Notes under the pieces: generated by a model
Seen by the model: only the letters and a program-made list of their open reading frames with translations
Told to the model about the DNA's origin: nothing
The model's database searches: none
Position numbers and translations under genes: made by a program
Shown here: piece after piece, positions 14,202 to 24,811 of the stretch
How positions within the stretch are numbered: position 1 is the first letter of the stretch
Layout of the letters: the number at the start of each line of letters is the position of its first letter
Source: PKWO01 sp036384915
GTDB lineage: Bacteria; Pseudomonadota; Gammaproteobacteria; Burkholderiales; Burkholderiaceae_D
DNA length: 27,386 nt
Assembly (NCBI GenBank): GCA_036384915.1
Contig: DASVLJ010000040.1
Coordinates: 1-27,386 of the forward strand
Direction: 5' to 3'

Positions 14202-15245
14202 ATGACCGATACCGAGATTGCCGCAGCGCCCTCCGATTTCCTGTCCGAGCATTGGGCGGCGCCGGCTCGCAGGTCTGCCTGGGCGCAGGTCATGGGCATT
14301 GCGTTTGGTGCCGGGCGCGCCTCTGCCGATTGGCCTGTCTCGACTTCTCCCGCGTGGCGAGGGGCAGGCAGGGTGCGTGCCTTCGCCACGCTGGGGATCT
14401 TTGGCTTGTTCGCCGTGCCGGCGCACGCGGGCGTGTTCGACGGCTTGGGCATCATGCTCGATGGCGGCTATTCCTACGACAGCAACCTGACCAACGCCAG
14501 CGATCAGGCGGACAAGCGTTCCGATAGTGCGGCGAATCTCAATCTCAGCGTGGACAAGGCTGTCGGGCTGACCGAGCATACGCGCCTGGCCTTGCGCGGA
14601 TTGGCCGACGCCCAGGCTTTTCACAACTATGAAGGGCTGGACCGGCTTTCCGCCAACGCGGAAGCCGAATATATGTTTCGGCCTTCCGGCGAGTTCATGG
14701 CGCCGACGTTCGGCTTCGTTGCGGGGGCGGGGCGCGACGAATTCAGGTCCAATCTGCGCAAGAACAACCACTATTCGGCCGGCATCACCTGGCGCCAGCC
14801 GCTTACCGACCTCATCAATCTATATGCCGCGCTGAAGGACAATGTGAGCCGCAGCGACAGCGAGGTATTCAATGTGCGCTACAAGTCGCTGCAGCTCAAT
14901 ACGGATTACCAGTTCAGCGGCGGCAGCGCGCTCTATTTGACCGCCGAATATCGCCATGGCGACATCGTCTCCACTTCGCAGCCGGCGTTGGCGTATCGGG
15001 ACGTTTCAGTCGCCTGGGTCGACGACGACGTGTTCAGCGCCGGTCAGCCTTTGCGCGCCTACCGGCTACAGGGCAAGACGGCCTTGGCCAGGCTGGGCTA
15101 CAACCTGCCGCTCGCAGGCAAGACGTCGCTCGATCTTTCCTGGCGCTATGCGAGATCGGCATCGGATATCTCGCCCGATTACTGGTCTTCACCGATCAAG
15201 TATGTCGGCAATCAGTTTTCCATCGATTATCTAGCGGGATTTTAA
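14202..15245 (+). CDS. Outer-membrane beta-barrel protein
   Basis: The product has 347 residues from the ATG at 14202, which has GGGGA seven bases upstream; longer starts at 14166 (GTG) and 14175 (ATG) are possible. The export signal is unusual: about 55 residues precede the hydrophobic core (FATLGIFGLFAVPAHA), so the signal is either extended or the true start lies further inside. The mature part has many alternating aromatic/polar strands (for example SALYLTAEYRHGD, TSLDLSWRYARS) and ends in Phe, as outer-membrane barrels do. It resembles surface beta-barrels of unknown function. It is the first gene of a three-gene run, 9 bp before the FecR-domain gene. Confidence 0.7.
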   Translation: MTDTEIAAAPSDFLSEHWAAPARRSAWAQVMGIAFGAGRASADWPVSTSPAWRGAGRVRAFATLGIFGLFAVPAHAGVFDGLGIMLDGGYSYDSNLTNASDQADKRSDSAANLNLSVDKAVGLTEHTRLALRGLADAQAFHNYEGLDRLSANAEAEYMFRPSGEFMAPTFGFVAGAGRDEFRSNLRKNNHYSAGITWRQPLTDLINLYAALKDNVSRSDSEVFNVRYKSLQLNTDYQFSGGSALYLTAEYRHGDIVSTSQPALAYRDVSVAWVDDDVFSAGQPLRAYRLQGKTALARLGYNLPLAGKTSLDLSWRYARSASDISPDYWSSPIKYVGNQFSIDYLAGF

Positions 15246-15254
15246 GGGGAGCGT

Positions 15255-15983
15255 ATGCACGATCTCGACGAGGTAGAAGATTCGCGCCGCAGGCTGCTGA
15301 TCAAGATGCTGACGGCGGGCGCTCTGGCCGGCTCGGGCGCGGCGCAACCTGTTTTGGCGGAGAGCTTGTTCGGCTCGGTCCCGGAAAAGCTGCCGCCGGG
15401 ACGATCCATTTACCGCCTGGAGGGCTCGGTCGAAGTCAACGGCAAGGCGGCCACGCTGGAGACGCATATCGGCTCGAGCGATACCGTGAAGACCGGGCCG
15501 CGTAGCAGCGTGATCTTCGTCGCCGGCGGACACTCGATGATCCTGCGAAGCGACAGCCACCTCGTCATGGAGGCGGAGGAGCAAAGCACGTTCATTCGCG
15601 TGTTGCGCCTTGTCAGCGGCAAGATACTGTCCGTATCGCGCGACACGCATTATGCGATCAGAACGCCGACAGCAACCATAGGCATCAGGGGCACGGGCAT
15701 TTACGCGGAAGCGGAGGCGGAGCAAACCTATTTTTGCACTTGCTACGGCGCCACCGAGGTTAGTGCAAGCAAGGACCCGGCAAGCACGGCAAGCGTCGTG
15801 TCGCAACACCATGACAGGCCGCTCTACATCCTCGGCGGCGAGCCGCCGGGAAAAAATATCCGCAGTGCTCCTTTCATCAATCATACGGACCAGGAATTGA
15901 TGCTGGTCGAAGCCTTGGTCGGACGCACGCCGCCATTTGTTTTCCCGGACGACAAATACTCGGCACCGCGCCGCAGATACTAA
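15255..15983 (+). CDS. FecR-domain protein
   Basis: The product has 242 residues. The ATG follows GGGGAG. The N-terminus has RRRLLIKMLTAGALAGSGAA, an exported signal with twin arginines that may use the Tat route. Residues about 45-165 carry the FecR-type fold: GSVEVNGKAATLETHIGSSDTV, then RLVSGKILSV and RTPTATIGIRGTGIY. Here the domain belongs to a secreted protein, with no sigma/anti-sigma gene beside it, so it is not a classical FecR signal transducer. A role in the envelope with the neighbouring barrel is inferred from their 9-bp spacing. A Cys pair (FCTCYG) may form a disulfide. Confidence 0.8.
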   Translation: MHDLDEVEDSRRRLLIKMLTAGALAGSGAAQPVLAESLFGSVPEKLPPGRSIYRLEGSVEVNGKAATLETHIGSSDTVKTGPRSSVIFVAGGHSMILRSDSHLVMEAEEQSTFIRVLRLVSGKILSVSRDTHYAIRTPTATIGIRGTGIYAEAEAEQTYFCTCYGATEVSASKDPASTASVVSQHHDRPLYILGGEPPGKNIRSAPFINHTDQELMLVEALVGRTPPFVFPDDKYSAPRRRY

Positions 15984-16002
15984 CCTTTTTGCGAGCATTC
16001 AC

Positions 16003-16563
16003 ATGAAAATGAAACAGCCAATCCTATTCGCCGCAAGCAGCGCCATCGCCGCCTCCATGCTTTCAGGCTGTGCCGCCTGGGATGCGCAAACCCAGCCGGC
16101 GCCGGAAAAGCCTGCCAATGTCCCTGCCGCTTTGCAACCGTCGGCAACGCGGGTCTTGACGCTGGCGGCCCAAGCCAAGGGCGTGCAGATTTATACTTGC
16201 GGCCCCGACAAAAACAATGCCGCAAACTATGCGTGGAACTTCAAGGCACCTGAGGCCGATCTGTTCAACGCGGACGGCAAGCCGATCGGCAAGCACTACG
16301 CGGGGCCGACTTGGGAAGGAAATGACGGCAGCAAGGTGGTCGGCCAGGTGGCCGCCAGCGACAGGGGCCCGGATCCGAAGGCGATTGCCTGGCTGCTCCT
16401 CAGCGCGAAATCCAATTCCGGCGCAGGCATATTCGGCAAAACCGCCAGTGTGCAGCGCCTTGCTACCGCGGGCGGCAAGGCGCCGGATGGCGGGTGCGAC
16501 GCTGCGCATGCGGGCAGCGAGGCGCGTGTGGCTTATACGGCGCGGTATTACTTCTACGACTGA
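16003..16563 (+). CDS. DUF3455 lipoprotein
   Basis: The product has 186 residues. A signal peptide ends in lipobox LSGC, with Cys23 lipidated. The mature region has the DUF3455 pattern: P-x-L-Q-P-x(6)-L-x-A-x-A-x-GVQIYTC, then WNFKAPEADLFNADGKPIGKHYAGPTWE, and a late SGAGIFGKTASVQRL. The family is widespread in proteobacteria and fungi, without a known activity. The start lies 19 bp after the FecR-domain gene, so it is the third gene of the operon. The ATG at 16003 was chosen for the signal peptide; the ribosome site is weak. Confidence 0.85.
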   Translation: MKMKQPILFAASSAIAASMLSGCAAWDAQTQPAPEKPANVPAALQPSATRVLTLAAQAKGVQIYTCGPDKNNAANYAWNFKAPEADLFNADGKPIGKHYAGPTWEGNDGSKVVGQVAASDRGPDPKAIAWLLLSAKSNSGAGIFGKTASVQRLATAGGKAPDGGCDAAHAGSEARVAYTARYYFYD

Positions 16564-16764
16564 AGTCTCGGGCCGGCCGGCATCATCGATCGGCCCCATT
16601 GATCGGCCTCAAGCCACTTCGAACCTGCGCAAGACATTCACTGGGGGCGCTTCCTTCTTCAACGTTCAAAAAGTAATGCGACCTGTCGCGAATGTGGACG
16701 GAAAGTGGCAAGCAAAGAGTTGCCGCTTAGGAATTCCCTTTGTTAAGGTGAATCATGCCGGTGC

Positions 16765-17460
16765 TCACTGCCGCAACAACCCAAACACCTTCTCAATCGC
16801 CTTGCTGCCGCTACCGATCGGGTCTTGCCGGATCTTCTTTTCCTCCTCGGCGATCATGTGATATAAGCCGTCGAGCGCGCGCGCCGTCACATAGGCTTCC
16901 ACGGTCTTTTCCTCGTCGGGCACGCCGCCGAAGCGGCCGGCGCGTTCCATGATGTCGTCGTAGCGGCGCGCCAGGCCGACGCGGTCGGTCACGCCCTTGA
17001 CCGTGGGCAGGAATTTCACGTACAGGTCGGCCGAGGTTTTTTCGCGGAAGAAATCGGTCACCGAAGTGTCGCCGCCGGTGAGGATGCGCTTGGCGTCCTC
17101 GATGGACATCTTGCGCACCGCCTCCACCAGCAAGGTCTTGGCCATGGGCACGGCGGTTTCGGCGGCATGGTTCATCTGCACTTCGAGCTCGTCCAGTTCA
17201 GGCCCTTTGCCGGCCAGTCTGAGCAGGGGCTTGGCTTTTTCCAGCACGGAAGGCAGGTGAATCTTGACTTCCTCGTTCGAGAGGAAGCCGTTTTGCACGC
17301 CCAACTGGTTGACCGCCACGGTGGCGCCTTTGTCGAGCGCGGCACGCAAGCCGCTGCCGGCTTCCTGGTTGCTCAAGTCGTTGAAGGAGAAGGCGCAGGC
17401 CAGGCTGGAAACGGCCAGCAAGGACAGCAGCATCAGGCGCATGGGGCGGATCGGGTTCAT
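16765..17460 (-). CDS. DUF4197 exported protein
   Basis: The product has 231 residues. An N-terminal signal (RLMLLSLLAVSSLACAFS) may contain a lipobox-like LACA, although the cysteine position is early. The mature part is helical and matches the DUF4197 pattern: GLRAALDKGATVAVNQLGVQNGFL, AETAVPMAKTLLVEAVRKMSIEDAKRILTGGD, FFREKTSADL. The role is unknown; members are periplasmic or lipid-anchored. It is transcribed on its own, convergent with the DUF3455 gene. Confidence 0.85.
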   Translation of the reverse strand: MNPIRPMRLMLLSLLAVSSLACAFSFNDLSNQEAGSGLRAALDKGATVAVNQLGVQNGFLSNEEVKIHLPSVLEKAKPLLRLAGKGPELDELEVQMNHAAETAVPMAKTLLVEAVRKMSIEDAKRILTGGDTSVTDFFREKTSADLYVKFLPTVKGVTDRVGLARRYDDIMERAGRFGGVPDEEKTVEAYVTARALDGLYHMIAEEEKKIRQDPIGSGSKAIEKVFGLLRQ

Positions 17461-17538
17461 GGTCGGCTCGCTTGTAAAAGGTTGGCAGGGTTAGTATAGA
17501 GCAAGCGGCCCGGCTGATGCGAATGGGCCGCGCCTCGT

Positions 17539-18003
17539 TCAGAACAACAGCAGCCCCATCGGCACCAGCAGGCCGGCGCCCAGCATGATCCAAGTCATGT
17601 TGCGGTTGTTGCGACCCTGCAGAGCTATATAGATACCTGAAGCTGCGCTGGTCATGAGGCCGAGCGCCAGCAGCAGGACGAAGCATTTGAGCGGGAACGA
17701 GGAGTGGGGTTGGCCCTGGCCTTCCTCGTGCGGCGGCTCTGCGGGTGCGGCCGATGGGCCGGCGGGTGCCGCCTCGACCGGCGTCGCGGCGGGAGGTTCG
17801 TGCTTGTGCTTGTGCGGTCTCGGCAGGCGCTGGTCTTTGTGGATCGCTGCAATCGTTATGATCCACGACGGGGCGGAGTAGCTGCCGTCGTCTTCGCTTT
17901 CGTGCAGGTTGAAGGTTTGCAATGCACCGCTGAGGGCAAAGAAGAAGATGGCGGGGGCGAAGAATACGCCGAGGTAGAAGTGCAGTTTGCGGATGGATTT
18001 CAT
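17539..18003 (-). CDS. PepSY-associated membrane protein
   Basis: The product has 154 residues. It starts MKSIRKLHFYLGVFFAPAIFFFALSG, the standard first helix of PepSY-associated membrane proteins, which decides for the ATG at 18003; an upstream in-frame extension is spurious. A central 50-residue stretch is rich in Pro, His and Ala (HKHKHEPPAATP) and probably lies in the periplasm. Two more helices follow (FVLLLALGLMTSAASGIYIAL and MTWIMLGAGLLVPMGLLLF). Related proteins act in metal or electron handling at the inner membrane; the His-rich loop might bind metal, which is inference. Confidence 0.75.
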   Translation of the reverse strand: MKSIRKLHFYLGVFFAPAIFFFALSGALQTFNLHESEDDGSYSAPSWIITIAAIHKDQRLPRPHKHKHEPPAATPVEAAPAGPSAAPAEPPHEEGQGQPHSSFPLKCFVLLLALGLMTSAASGIYIALQGRNNRNMTWIMLGAGLLVPMGLLLF

Positions 18004-18104
18004 GGGCGAGGTGTCCCGGTTGTCGATAATCGCGGCTATTTTAACCGCGCATTTCGGGGGGTATCGAGTAATCGGGTCGCGAATCCGCCTGCGGTGCAAA
18101 ACAA

Positions 18105-18132
18105 AAAGGCCGCAACCCCGCTCGCGGCCTTT
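18105..18132 (-). terminator. Rho-independent terminator of the GH16 gene
   Basis: AAAGGCCGC (18105-18113) and GCGGCCTTT (18124-18132) form a perfect 9-bp stem around a 10-base loop. On the minus strand it is followed by TTGTTTTG. It lies about 23 bp after the GH16 stop codon. Confidence 0.8.
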
Positions 18133-18155
18133 CCGAAGCATCGTACAAACCTGCG

Positions 18156-20024
<1,869 letters not shown>

Positions 20025-20174
20025 GATGTCTCCTTCGTGGTTCCTGCGCTTCGAAATGTGAGCCTGCTGTTTGAAACGGCAAGCCCTCTCCATGCCGGTC
20101 GGATGATCGGCCTGTTCGTATTGCCTGCAACGGATGGCATGAAGCGGGAACCGGAGTGGCCGCGAAGGCCAAAA

Positions 20175-20188
20175 TGGAAACGTTTCCA
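20175..20188. promoter_or_regulatory. LacI-family-type operator
   Basis: TGGAAACGTTTCCA is a perfect 14-bp palindrome with the central CG typical of LacI/GalR-family operators. On the minus strand it lies 7-20 bases downstream of the predicted transcript start, a position that would block transcription. The repressor is not encoded in the window. Confidence 0.75.
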
Positions 20189-20201
20189 CTTCGATGTAAA
20201 A

Positions 20202-20230
20202 AATATATGCCGATTGAATTCGCCTGTCAA
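20202..20230 (-). promoter_or_regulatory. Near-consensus sigma-70 promoter of the GH16 gene
   Basis: On the minus strand TTGACA (20230-20225) and TATATT (20207-20202) are 17 bp apart. Transcription should begin near 20195, giving a leader of about 170 bases before the GTG at 20024. Confidence 0.75.
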
Positions 20231-20443
20231 CAAAAGTCAACAAAAACGCGGGCGGCGTTGTGCCGATTGTTGCGCCGGTGCTGTGGCCCGGCCTCGCACC
20301 TGTTTGCGTTGCTCTTTTGCCTTGCCGGGGGGATACTGGTACGCAGGGGGCCGTGCAAGCAGGGCGATCCAAAAATATCCTGAGCCGGGGCAGTAAACTG
20401 ATTTATCATCGCCGGCCGGCCTTACGGCAAAAAGGATAATGAC

Positions 20444-20671
20444 ATGGCTACCCTCGACGAATTGGTAAGGAAGCAGAAAACCGGCGCGCAGTTCGTGATC
20501 TCGGCGCAGATGCTGCGCATGAAGCCGCAGGAATTCGATCCGATGGCACAGCGCTGGCTCGATGACGGCGGGCCGGGGTTCAACGTGGTCGGCGTGCCGC
20601 ATCGCAGCGTCGTGGATGGCGAATTTCTGATCAGCCGGGTGACGGTGATCAGGACCACGGAACAATTGTAA
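20444..20671 (+). CDS. Hypothetical protein, 75 residues
   Basis: The ATG at 20444 is preceded by AAAAAGGATAATGAC, a good ribosome site. The protein is soluble and without cysteines (MATLDELVRKQKTG..., VVDGEFLISRVTVI). I do not recognise it. It is the first of three consecutive plus-strand genes (75-residue, 66-residue, helicase) with short gaps of about 50 and 13 bp, so it is probably cotranscribed with the RNA helicase. Confidence 0.65.
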   Translation: MATLDELVRKQKTGAQFVISAQMLRMKPQEFDPMAQRWLDDGGPGFNVVGVPHRSVVDGEFLISRVTVIRTTEQL

Positions 20672-20721
20672 CGTGCGGCTTGCATCGCAAGCCCGCATGT
20701 CACACAACATACAGGAAAGTC

Positions 20722-20922
20722 ATGGCCAAAAAAGAAAAGCTCGACCCGGAAACCGCCGCCCTGATCCAGTGGTGCACCGAGGTGGAAGAATTCCTGATAG
20801 CCGCCGGCGCCACGCGAGCCGAGGCGCAGGAGCATATCGAGGAATACGTCGAACATTTCACCGATCTGTTTTACGATGGATTGACACCTGAAGAGGCGGC
20901 AAAAGACGCCCTGAACGGTTGA
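20722..20922 (+). CDS. Small acidic protein, 66 residues
   Basis: The ATG at 20722 follows AGGAAAG, so I prefer it to an in-frame ATG at 20680. The product is helical and acidic (EVEEFLIAAGATRAEAQEHIEEYVEHFTDLFYDGLTPEEAAKDAL), with an alternation that suggests a two-helix fold. It ends 13 bp before the helicase start. Function unknown; the operon position hints at a role linked to the helicase, but this is only context. Confidence 0.7.
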   Translation: MAKKEKLDPETAALIQWCTEVEEFLIAAGATRAEAQEHIEEYVEHFTDLFYDGLTPEEAAKDALNG

Positions 20923-20935
20923 CGGGAGGCACACC

Positions 20936-23215
20936 ATGTCCGACAAGAGCTTTCCCTTGTTTGCCGACCTGCAACTGAAGGCGCCCTTGTTGCGCGTGCT
21001 GCAGGAACTCGGTTACGAATCCCCTTCGCCGATCCAGGCTGCCACGATTCCATTGTTGCAGGAGGGGCGCGACGTGCTCGGCCAGGCGCAGACGGGCACG
21101 GGCAAGACGGCGGCCTTCGCGCTGCCCGTGCTGGACCGCATCGACATCAAGAGGGCGGCGCCGCAAGCCCTGGTGCTGGCGCCGACGCGCGAACTCGCGA
21201 TCCAGGTGGCCGAGGCTTTCCAGCGCTATGCGACGCATATCCCCGGGTTTCATGTGCTGCCGATCTACGGCGGGCAGAGCTATGGCCCGCAACTGAGCGC
21301 ATTGCGGCGCGGTGTGCATGTGGTGGTGGGCACGCCGGGCCGGGTGATCGACCATATCGAAAAGGGGTCGCTCGACCTGTCGCAGTTGAAGACCATGGTG
21401 CTCGACGAAGCGGACGAGATGCTGCGCATGGGCTTCATCGACGACGTGGAAACCATCCTGCAGAGAACGCCGGCATCGCGCCAGACGGCCTTGTTTTCGG
21501 CGACGATGCCGCCGGCGATCCGGCGCATTGCACAGACTTATCTCAACGACCCGGACGAAGTCACCATCGCCGCCAAGACCGGCACAGCGGACAACATCCG
21601 CCAGCGCTATTGGCTGGTCAGCGGCATGCACAAGCTCGACGCGCTGACGCGCATCCTGGAAGCCGAACCGTTCGACGGCATGATCATCTTTGCCCGCACC
21701 AAGCTCGGCACGGAAGAGCTGGCGAGCAAGCTGCAGGCGCGCGGATTTTCGGCGGTCGCGATCAACGGCGACATGGCGCAGCAGCAGCGCGAGCGCACCA
21801 TCGCCCAGCTCAAGGATGGCCAGATCGATATCCTGGTGGCGACCGACGTCGCCGCGCGCGGGCTCGACGTGGAACGCATCAGCCATGTGATCAATTACGA
21901 CGTGCCGCACGATCCGGAGAGCTATACGCACCGCATCGGCCGCACCGGGCGCGCCGGGCGCAGCGGCGAGGCCATCCTGTTCATCGCGCCGCGCGAACGC
22001 AATCTGCTCAAGGCCATCGAACGCGCGACGCGCCAGCCGGTGGCGCCGCTGGTGCTGCCCACCATCGAGGCGGTGAACGATGTGCGTATCGCCCGCTTCA
22101 AGGACCAGATCAGCGACACGCTGGCGGCAGGGGGCCTGGAGCAATTCGAAGCCTTGATTGCGGACTATGAACAGGAAAAGAACGTTCCCGCCATCGAGAT
22201 CGCCGCGGCGCTGGCCAAGCTGGCGCGCGGCGACGTGCCGCTGTTGCTGGATAAAAAATCCCGCGAGCCGATGGAGGAGCGCGCCAGGCCGGACAGGCAA
22301 GCATTCCCGGACCGCGCGGACCGTGACGAACGCGGCGCTCGATCGTTCGAGCGCGCCGAGCGGCCCAGAAAGGAGCGCGTGGAACGCACGCCCGAGGAAG
22401 GCATGCAAACCTTCCGCATCGAGGTCGGCCACGTGCACGGCGTCAAGCCGGGCAATATCGTCGGCGCCATTGCCAACGAGGCGAATCTGGATTCCAAGTA
22501 TATCGGCCGTATCGAGATTTACGATGACTTCAGCACGCTGGACCTGCCGGACAACCTGCCCGACGACCTGTTGCTGCATCTGAAAACGGTGTGGGTCGCG
22601 GGTCAGCAATTGCGCATCACGCGTGACGGAGAACCGCCCGAAGCCGGCAAGAGTGCCGGAAAAAAGCCGCATGCGCCTGCCTCCGAAGAACATCAACCGC
22701 GTGCCGAAAAAATGCCGCGCAAGAAGCAGCCGGAGCCCCGTGCAGAAGTGGAGGAGCAGGCCGAACATAAGCGTGGCCCGGCACGCGGCACGCCCGGCAT
22801 GGAAGCCTACCGCATCGAAGTGGGGCATGCACATGGCGTCAAGCCGGCCAATATCGTCGGCGCCATCGCCAACGAAGCGGGCATCGACGCGAAATACATC
22901 GGCCGCATCGAGATTCATGACGACCACAGCACGCTCGATCTGCCGGAGGGCATGCCCAAGGAGTTGTTCAAGCGCTTGAAAGCGGTGTGGGTGTCGGGGC
23001 AGCAGTTGCGCATCAGTCGCCTCGGCAAGCATGCGCAGGAAGAACCGCATTTTGAAGACAAGAAGTTCCCCGTATCAAAACCGAAGCAGGGCGGCGACAG
23101 GAGAGTGGCCGAAAAGGAGCGTGCAAGCAAGGCGCCGGCCAAGGGCCATGGCGGCAAGCATGCGGCCGGTGCGGCCAAGCCCAAACCGCACCGCAAGGGA
23201 CCGAAGCAGGCGTGA
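20936..23215 (+). CDS. DEAD-box RNA helicase with two DbpA-type RNA-binding domains
   Basis: The product has 759 residues; the ATG follows GGGAGG. The helicase core (about 1-365) has every motif in order: AQTGTGKT (51-58), PTREL, TPGR, DEAD (157-160), SAT (188-190), then RGLD and HRIGRTGR (332-339). After a charged linker come two copies of the DbpA-type RNA-binding domain, at 490-563 and 622-695, with shared motifs RIEVGH, HGVKP, NIVGAIANEA and KYIGRIEI. The tail is Lys-, Ala- and Gly-rich. The protein resembles DeaD/CsdA-type helicases that assist ribosome assembly and mRNA turnover in the cold; those I recall carry one such domain. ATP-dependent RNA unwinding is expected. Confidence 0.92.
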   Translation: MSDKSFPLFADLQLKAPLLRVLQELGYESPSPIQAATIPLLQEGRDVLGQAQTGTGKTAAFALPVLDRIDIKRAAPQALVLAPTRELAIQVAEAFQRYATHIPGFHVLPIYGGQSYGPQLSALRRGVHVVVGTPGRVIDHIEKGSLDLSQLKTMVLDEADEMLRMGFIDDVETILQRTPASRQTALFSATMPPAIRRIAQTYLNDPDEVTIAAKTGTADNIRQRYWLVSGMHKLDALTRILEAEPFDGMIIFARTKLGTEELASKLQARGFSAVAINGDMAQQQRERTIAQLKDGQIDILVATDVAARGLDVERISHVINYDVPHDPESYTHRIGRTGRAGRSGEAILFIAPRERNLLKAIERATRQPVAPLVLPTIEAVNDVRIARFKDQISDTLAAGGLEQFEALIADYEQEKNVPAIEIAAALAKLARGDVPLLLDKKSREPMEERARPDRQAFPDRADRDERGARSFERAERPRKERVERTPEEGMQTFRIEVGHVHGVKPGNIVGAIANEANLDSKYIGRIEIYDDFSTLDLPDNLPDDLLLHLKTVWVAGQQLRITRDGEPPEAGKSAGKKPHAPASEEHQPRAEKMPRKKQPEPRAEVEEQAEHKRGPARGTPGMEAYRIEVGHAHGVKPANIVGAIANEAGIDAKYIGRIEIHDDHSTLDLPEGMPKELFKRLKAVWVSGQQLRISRLGKHAQEEPHFEDKKFPVSKPKQGGDRRVAEKERASKAPAKGHGGKHAAGAAKPKPHRKGPKQA

Positions 23216-23282
23216 CAGCCCCGCTGGCAGCGGCGCGTCCCGGCGCCCGCTTGCCCGGCCCTTCGGTGTAAACACTTTGAAT

Positions 23283-24497
23283 TTATATGGATTCGCGGAT
23301 CAGATTCGCGTATCGCTGCGCAATGGTTTCCCAGTCGAAGCGCGCCGTGACGTGGCGTCGGCCGGCTTCCCCTAGCCTGTGCCGCAATTCCGGCCGCTCG
23401 AGCAAATAGTCGATTTTGTCGGCCAGGTCTACGCTGTCGTTTTGCCGGCAGGTCAGCCCGGTTTCGCCGTCGATGATCACATCCTTCACGGCGGGCAGGT
23501 CGGAAGCGATGACCGGGCATGCGCAACCAAGGGCTTCGACGAACACCAGCCCTAATCCCTCCTGATCACCGCCTTTGGCCACGACGGAGGGGGCGACAAA
23601 CAGGGTTGCACTGCGATATTTTTCCCGCAGCGACGCCTGATCCACGGCGCCGAGGAAATTCACCGCCGACGCCACGCCGAGTTCCTGCGCTAGCTTCTGC
23701 AACTGCTGCCTGTCCGGGCCATCTCCGGCGATCGACAGGCGCATCGAAGGATGACCGGCGAGAATGCGCGGCATGGCCTCGATCAGATAGCGCACACCCT
23801 TTTTCTCGACCAGTCGCCCGACGAACAGGATATCCGTGGTACTGCGGGCGGTATCCTGAGATGGAATGAAACGCTGTGTCAGATCCACCCCCATGGGGAT
23901 GACTTCGATATCGTCCCGCTGCGCCAGCGCTTGCGCATAGTCGCGCATGGCTTGGCTGACCACGGTGAATTTTTCACTTCGTGCAATGACGAGGCGCTTG
24001 ATTGCGCCAAATAACCTGCCGGAAAGGCCGAACAGGTCTCCGCCATGCGAGGTGCAAACGATGATGGGCTTCCCGCCTCCTGGCGCAAAGAAGTTGGCGA
24101 TGATGGCCACGAGGCCCTGCGGAATGATCCAGTGCGCATGAATCGCATCGATGCGCGTCGTTCTGAGCAAGCGGATCAGTTCCACCAGCTCGCCAAGCGC
24201 AAAAAAGGGAACCAGCAAATAATTCCGGCGCTTGCGTTTCAGGTTGGCGAGAATGCCCCCGTTGTAGGCCAGCGTTTCTCCTGCCGCGAGAAAATAGCGG
24301 AAGCGGTAAACCTGGAGCCCGGCCATGACTTCCCGACGGCGCGCTCCTTCCGCATGAGGGGCGAGGATCAGCACCTCGAATTCCTGCGCCAGCCGTTTGG
24401 ACAACTCGAAAACAAAAGGCGGTTCGCGGTCGCCCTCCCAGCGCGGGAAGGTGGAGGTCAACACCAGGACCGTTTTGCGCTTAGGGGGGATTCTCAC
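23283..24497 (-). CDS. GT4-family glycosyltransferase
   Basis: The product has 404 residues from a GTG at 24497. I chose this start because a promoter (TTGACA/TACTTT) ends at 24596, so any earlier start would precede transcription; the ribosome site is weak. The N-terminal Rossmann part has TVLVLTSTFPRWEGDREPPFVFELSKRL. The C-terminal part has VGRLVEKKGVRYLIEA and the E-x7-E motif in EGLGLVFVEAL, which binds the nucleotide sugar in GT4/GT-B retaining transferases. It probably transfers a sugar in polysaccharide or glycolipid synthesis at the cytoplasmic side. It is isolated, with no polysaccharide cluster beside it; substrates are unknown. Confidence 0.85.
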   Translation of the reverse strand: MRIPPKRKTVLVLTSTFPRWEGDREPPFVFELSKRLAQEFEVLILAPHAEGARRREVMAGLQVYRFRYFLAAGETLAYNGGILANLKRKRRNYLLVPFFALGELVELIRLLRTTRIDAIHAHWIIPQGLVAIIANFFAPGGGKPIIVCTSHGGDLFGLSGRLFGAIKRLVIARSEKFTVVSQAMRDYAQALAQRDDIEVIPMGVDLTQRFIPSQDTARSTTDILFVGRLVEKKGVRYLIEAMPRILAGHPSMRLSIAGDGPDRQQLQKLAQELGVASAVNFLGAVDQASLREKYRSATLFVAPSVVAKGGDQEGLGLVFVEALGCACPVIASDLPAVKDVIIDGETGLTCRQNDSVDLADKIDYLLERPELRHRLGEAGRRHVTARFDWETIAQRYANLIRESI

Positions 24498-24595
24498 TGC
24501 TTGAGGGGCGAAATGTCGGTCGATGTGGGAGCCAATTCCGGCGTGGTGGGCGAGGCCGCAATCGGCTGTATTCGGGCAGTATTTTGAGACAGTCA

Positions 24596-24624
24596 AAAGT
24601 ACCGTCAGGAAATTCGGTTGTCAA
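24596..24624 (-). promoter_or_regulatory. Candidate promoter of the glycosyltransferase gene
   Basis: On the minus strand TTGACA (24624-24619) and TACTTT (24601-24596) are 17 bp apart. The transcript would begin near 24589 and leave a leader of about 90 bases before the GTG at 24497. Confidence 0.55.
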
Positions 24625-24811
24625 GACATTTGCCGTGGCGTAGAGGTGTTCCGTGGATTCCTTGCGCGATTCGGCAATCCAGACCTCCATTTTCGCATTC
24701 TGTCGCGTAATCCTTGAGCATGCCAGCACCGCCGGTTACGCTTTGGCCTTTGGTGCCGGCCCGCAATGCCATACAGCCGTCATATTGACTTCCCTCATCC
24801 ATTGGAGAGCC

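Noticed and set aside
15231..15998. Minus-strand frame of 255 codons
   Set aside because: It is an antisense shadow of the FecR-domain gene with arginine-rich composition.
20858..23050. Minus-strand frame of 730 codons opposite the helicase
   Set aside because: The helicase on the plus strand has all family motifs; the opposite frame is a GC-rich shadow with no known domain.
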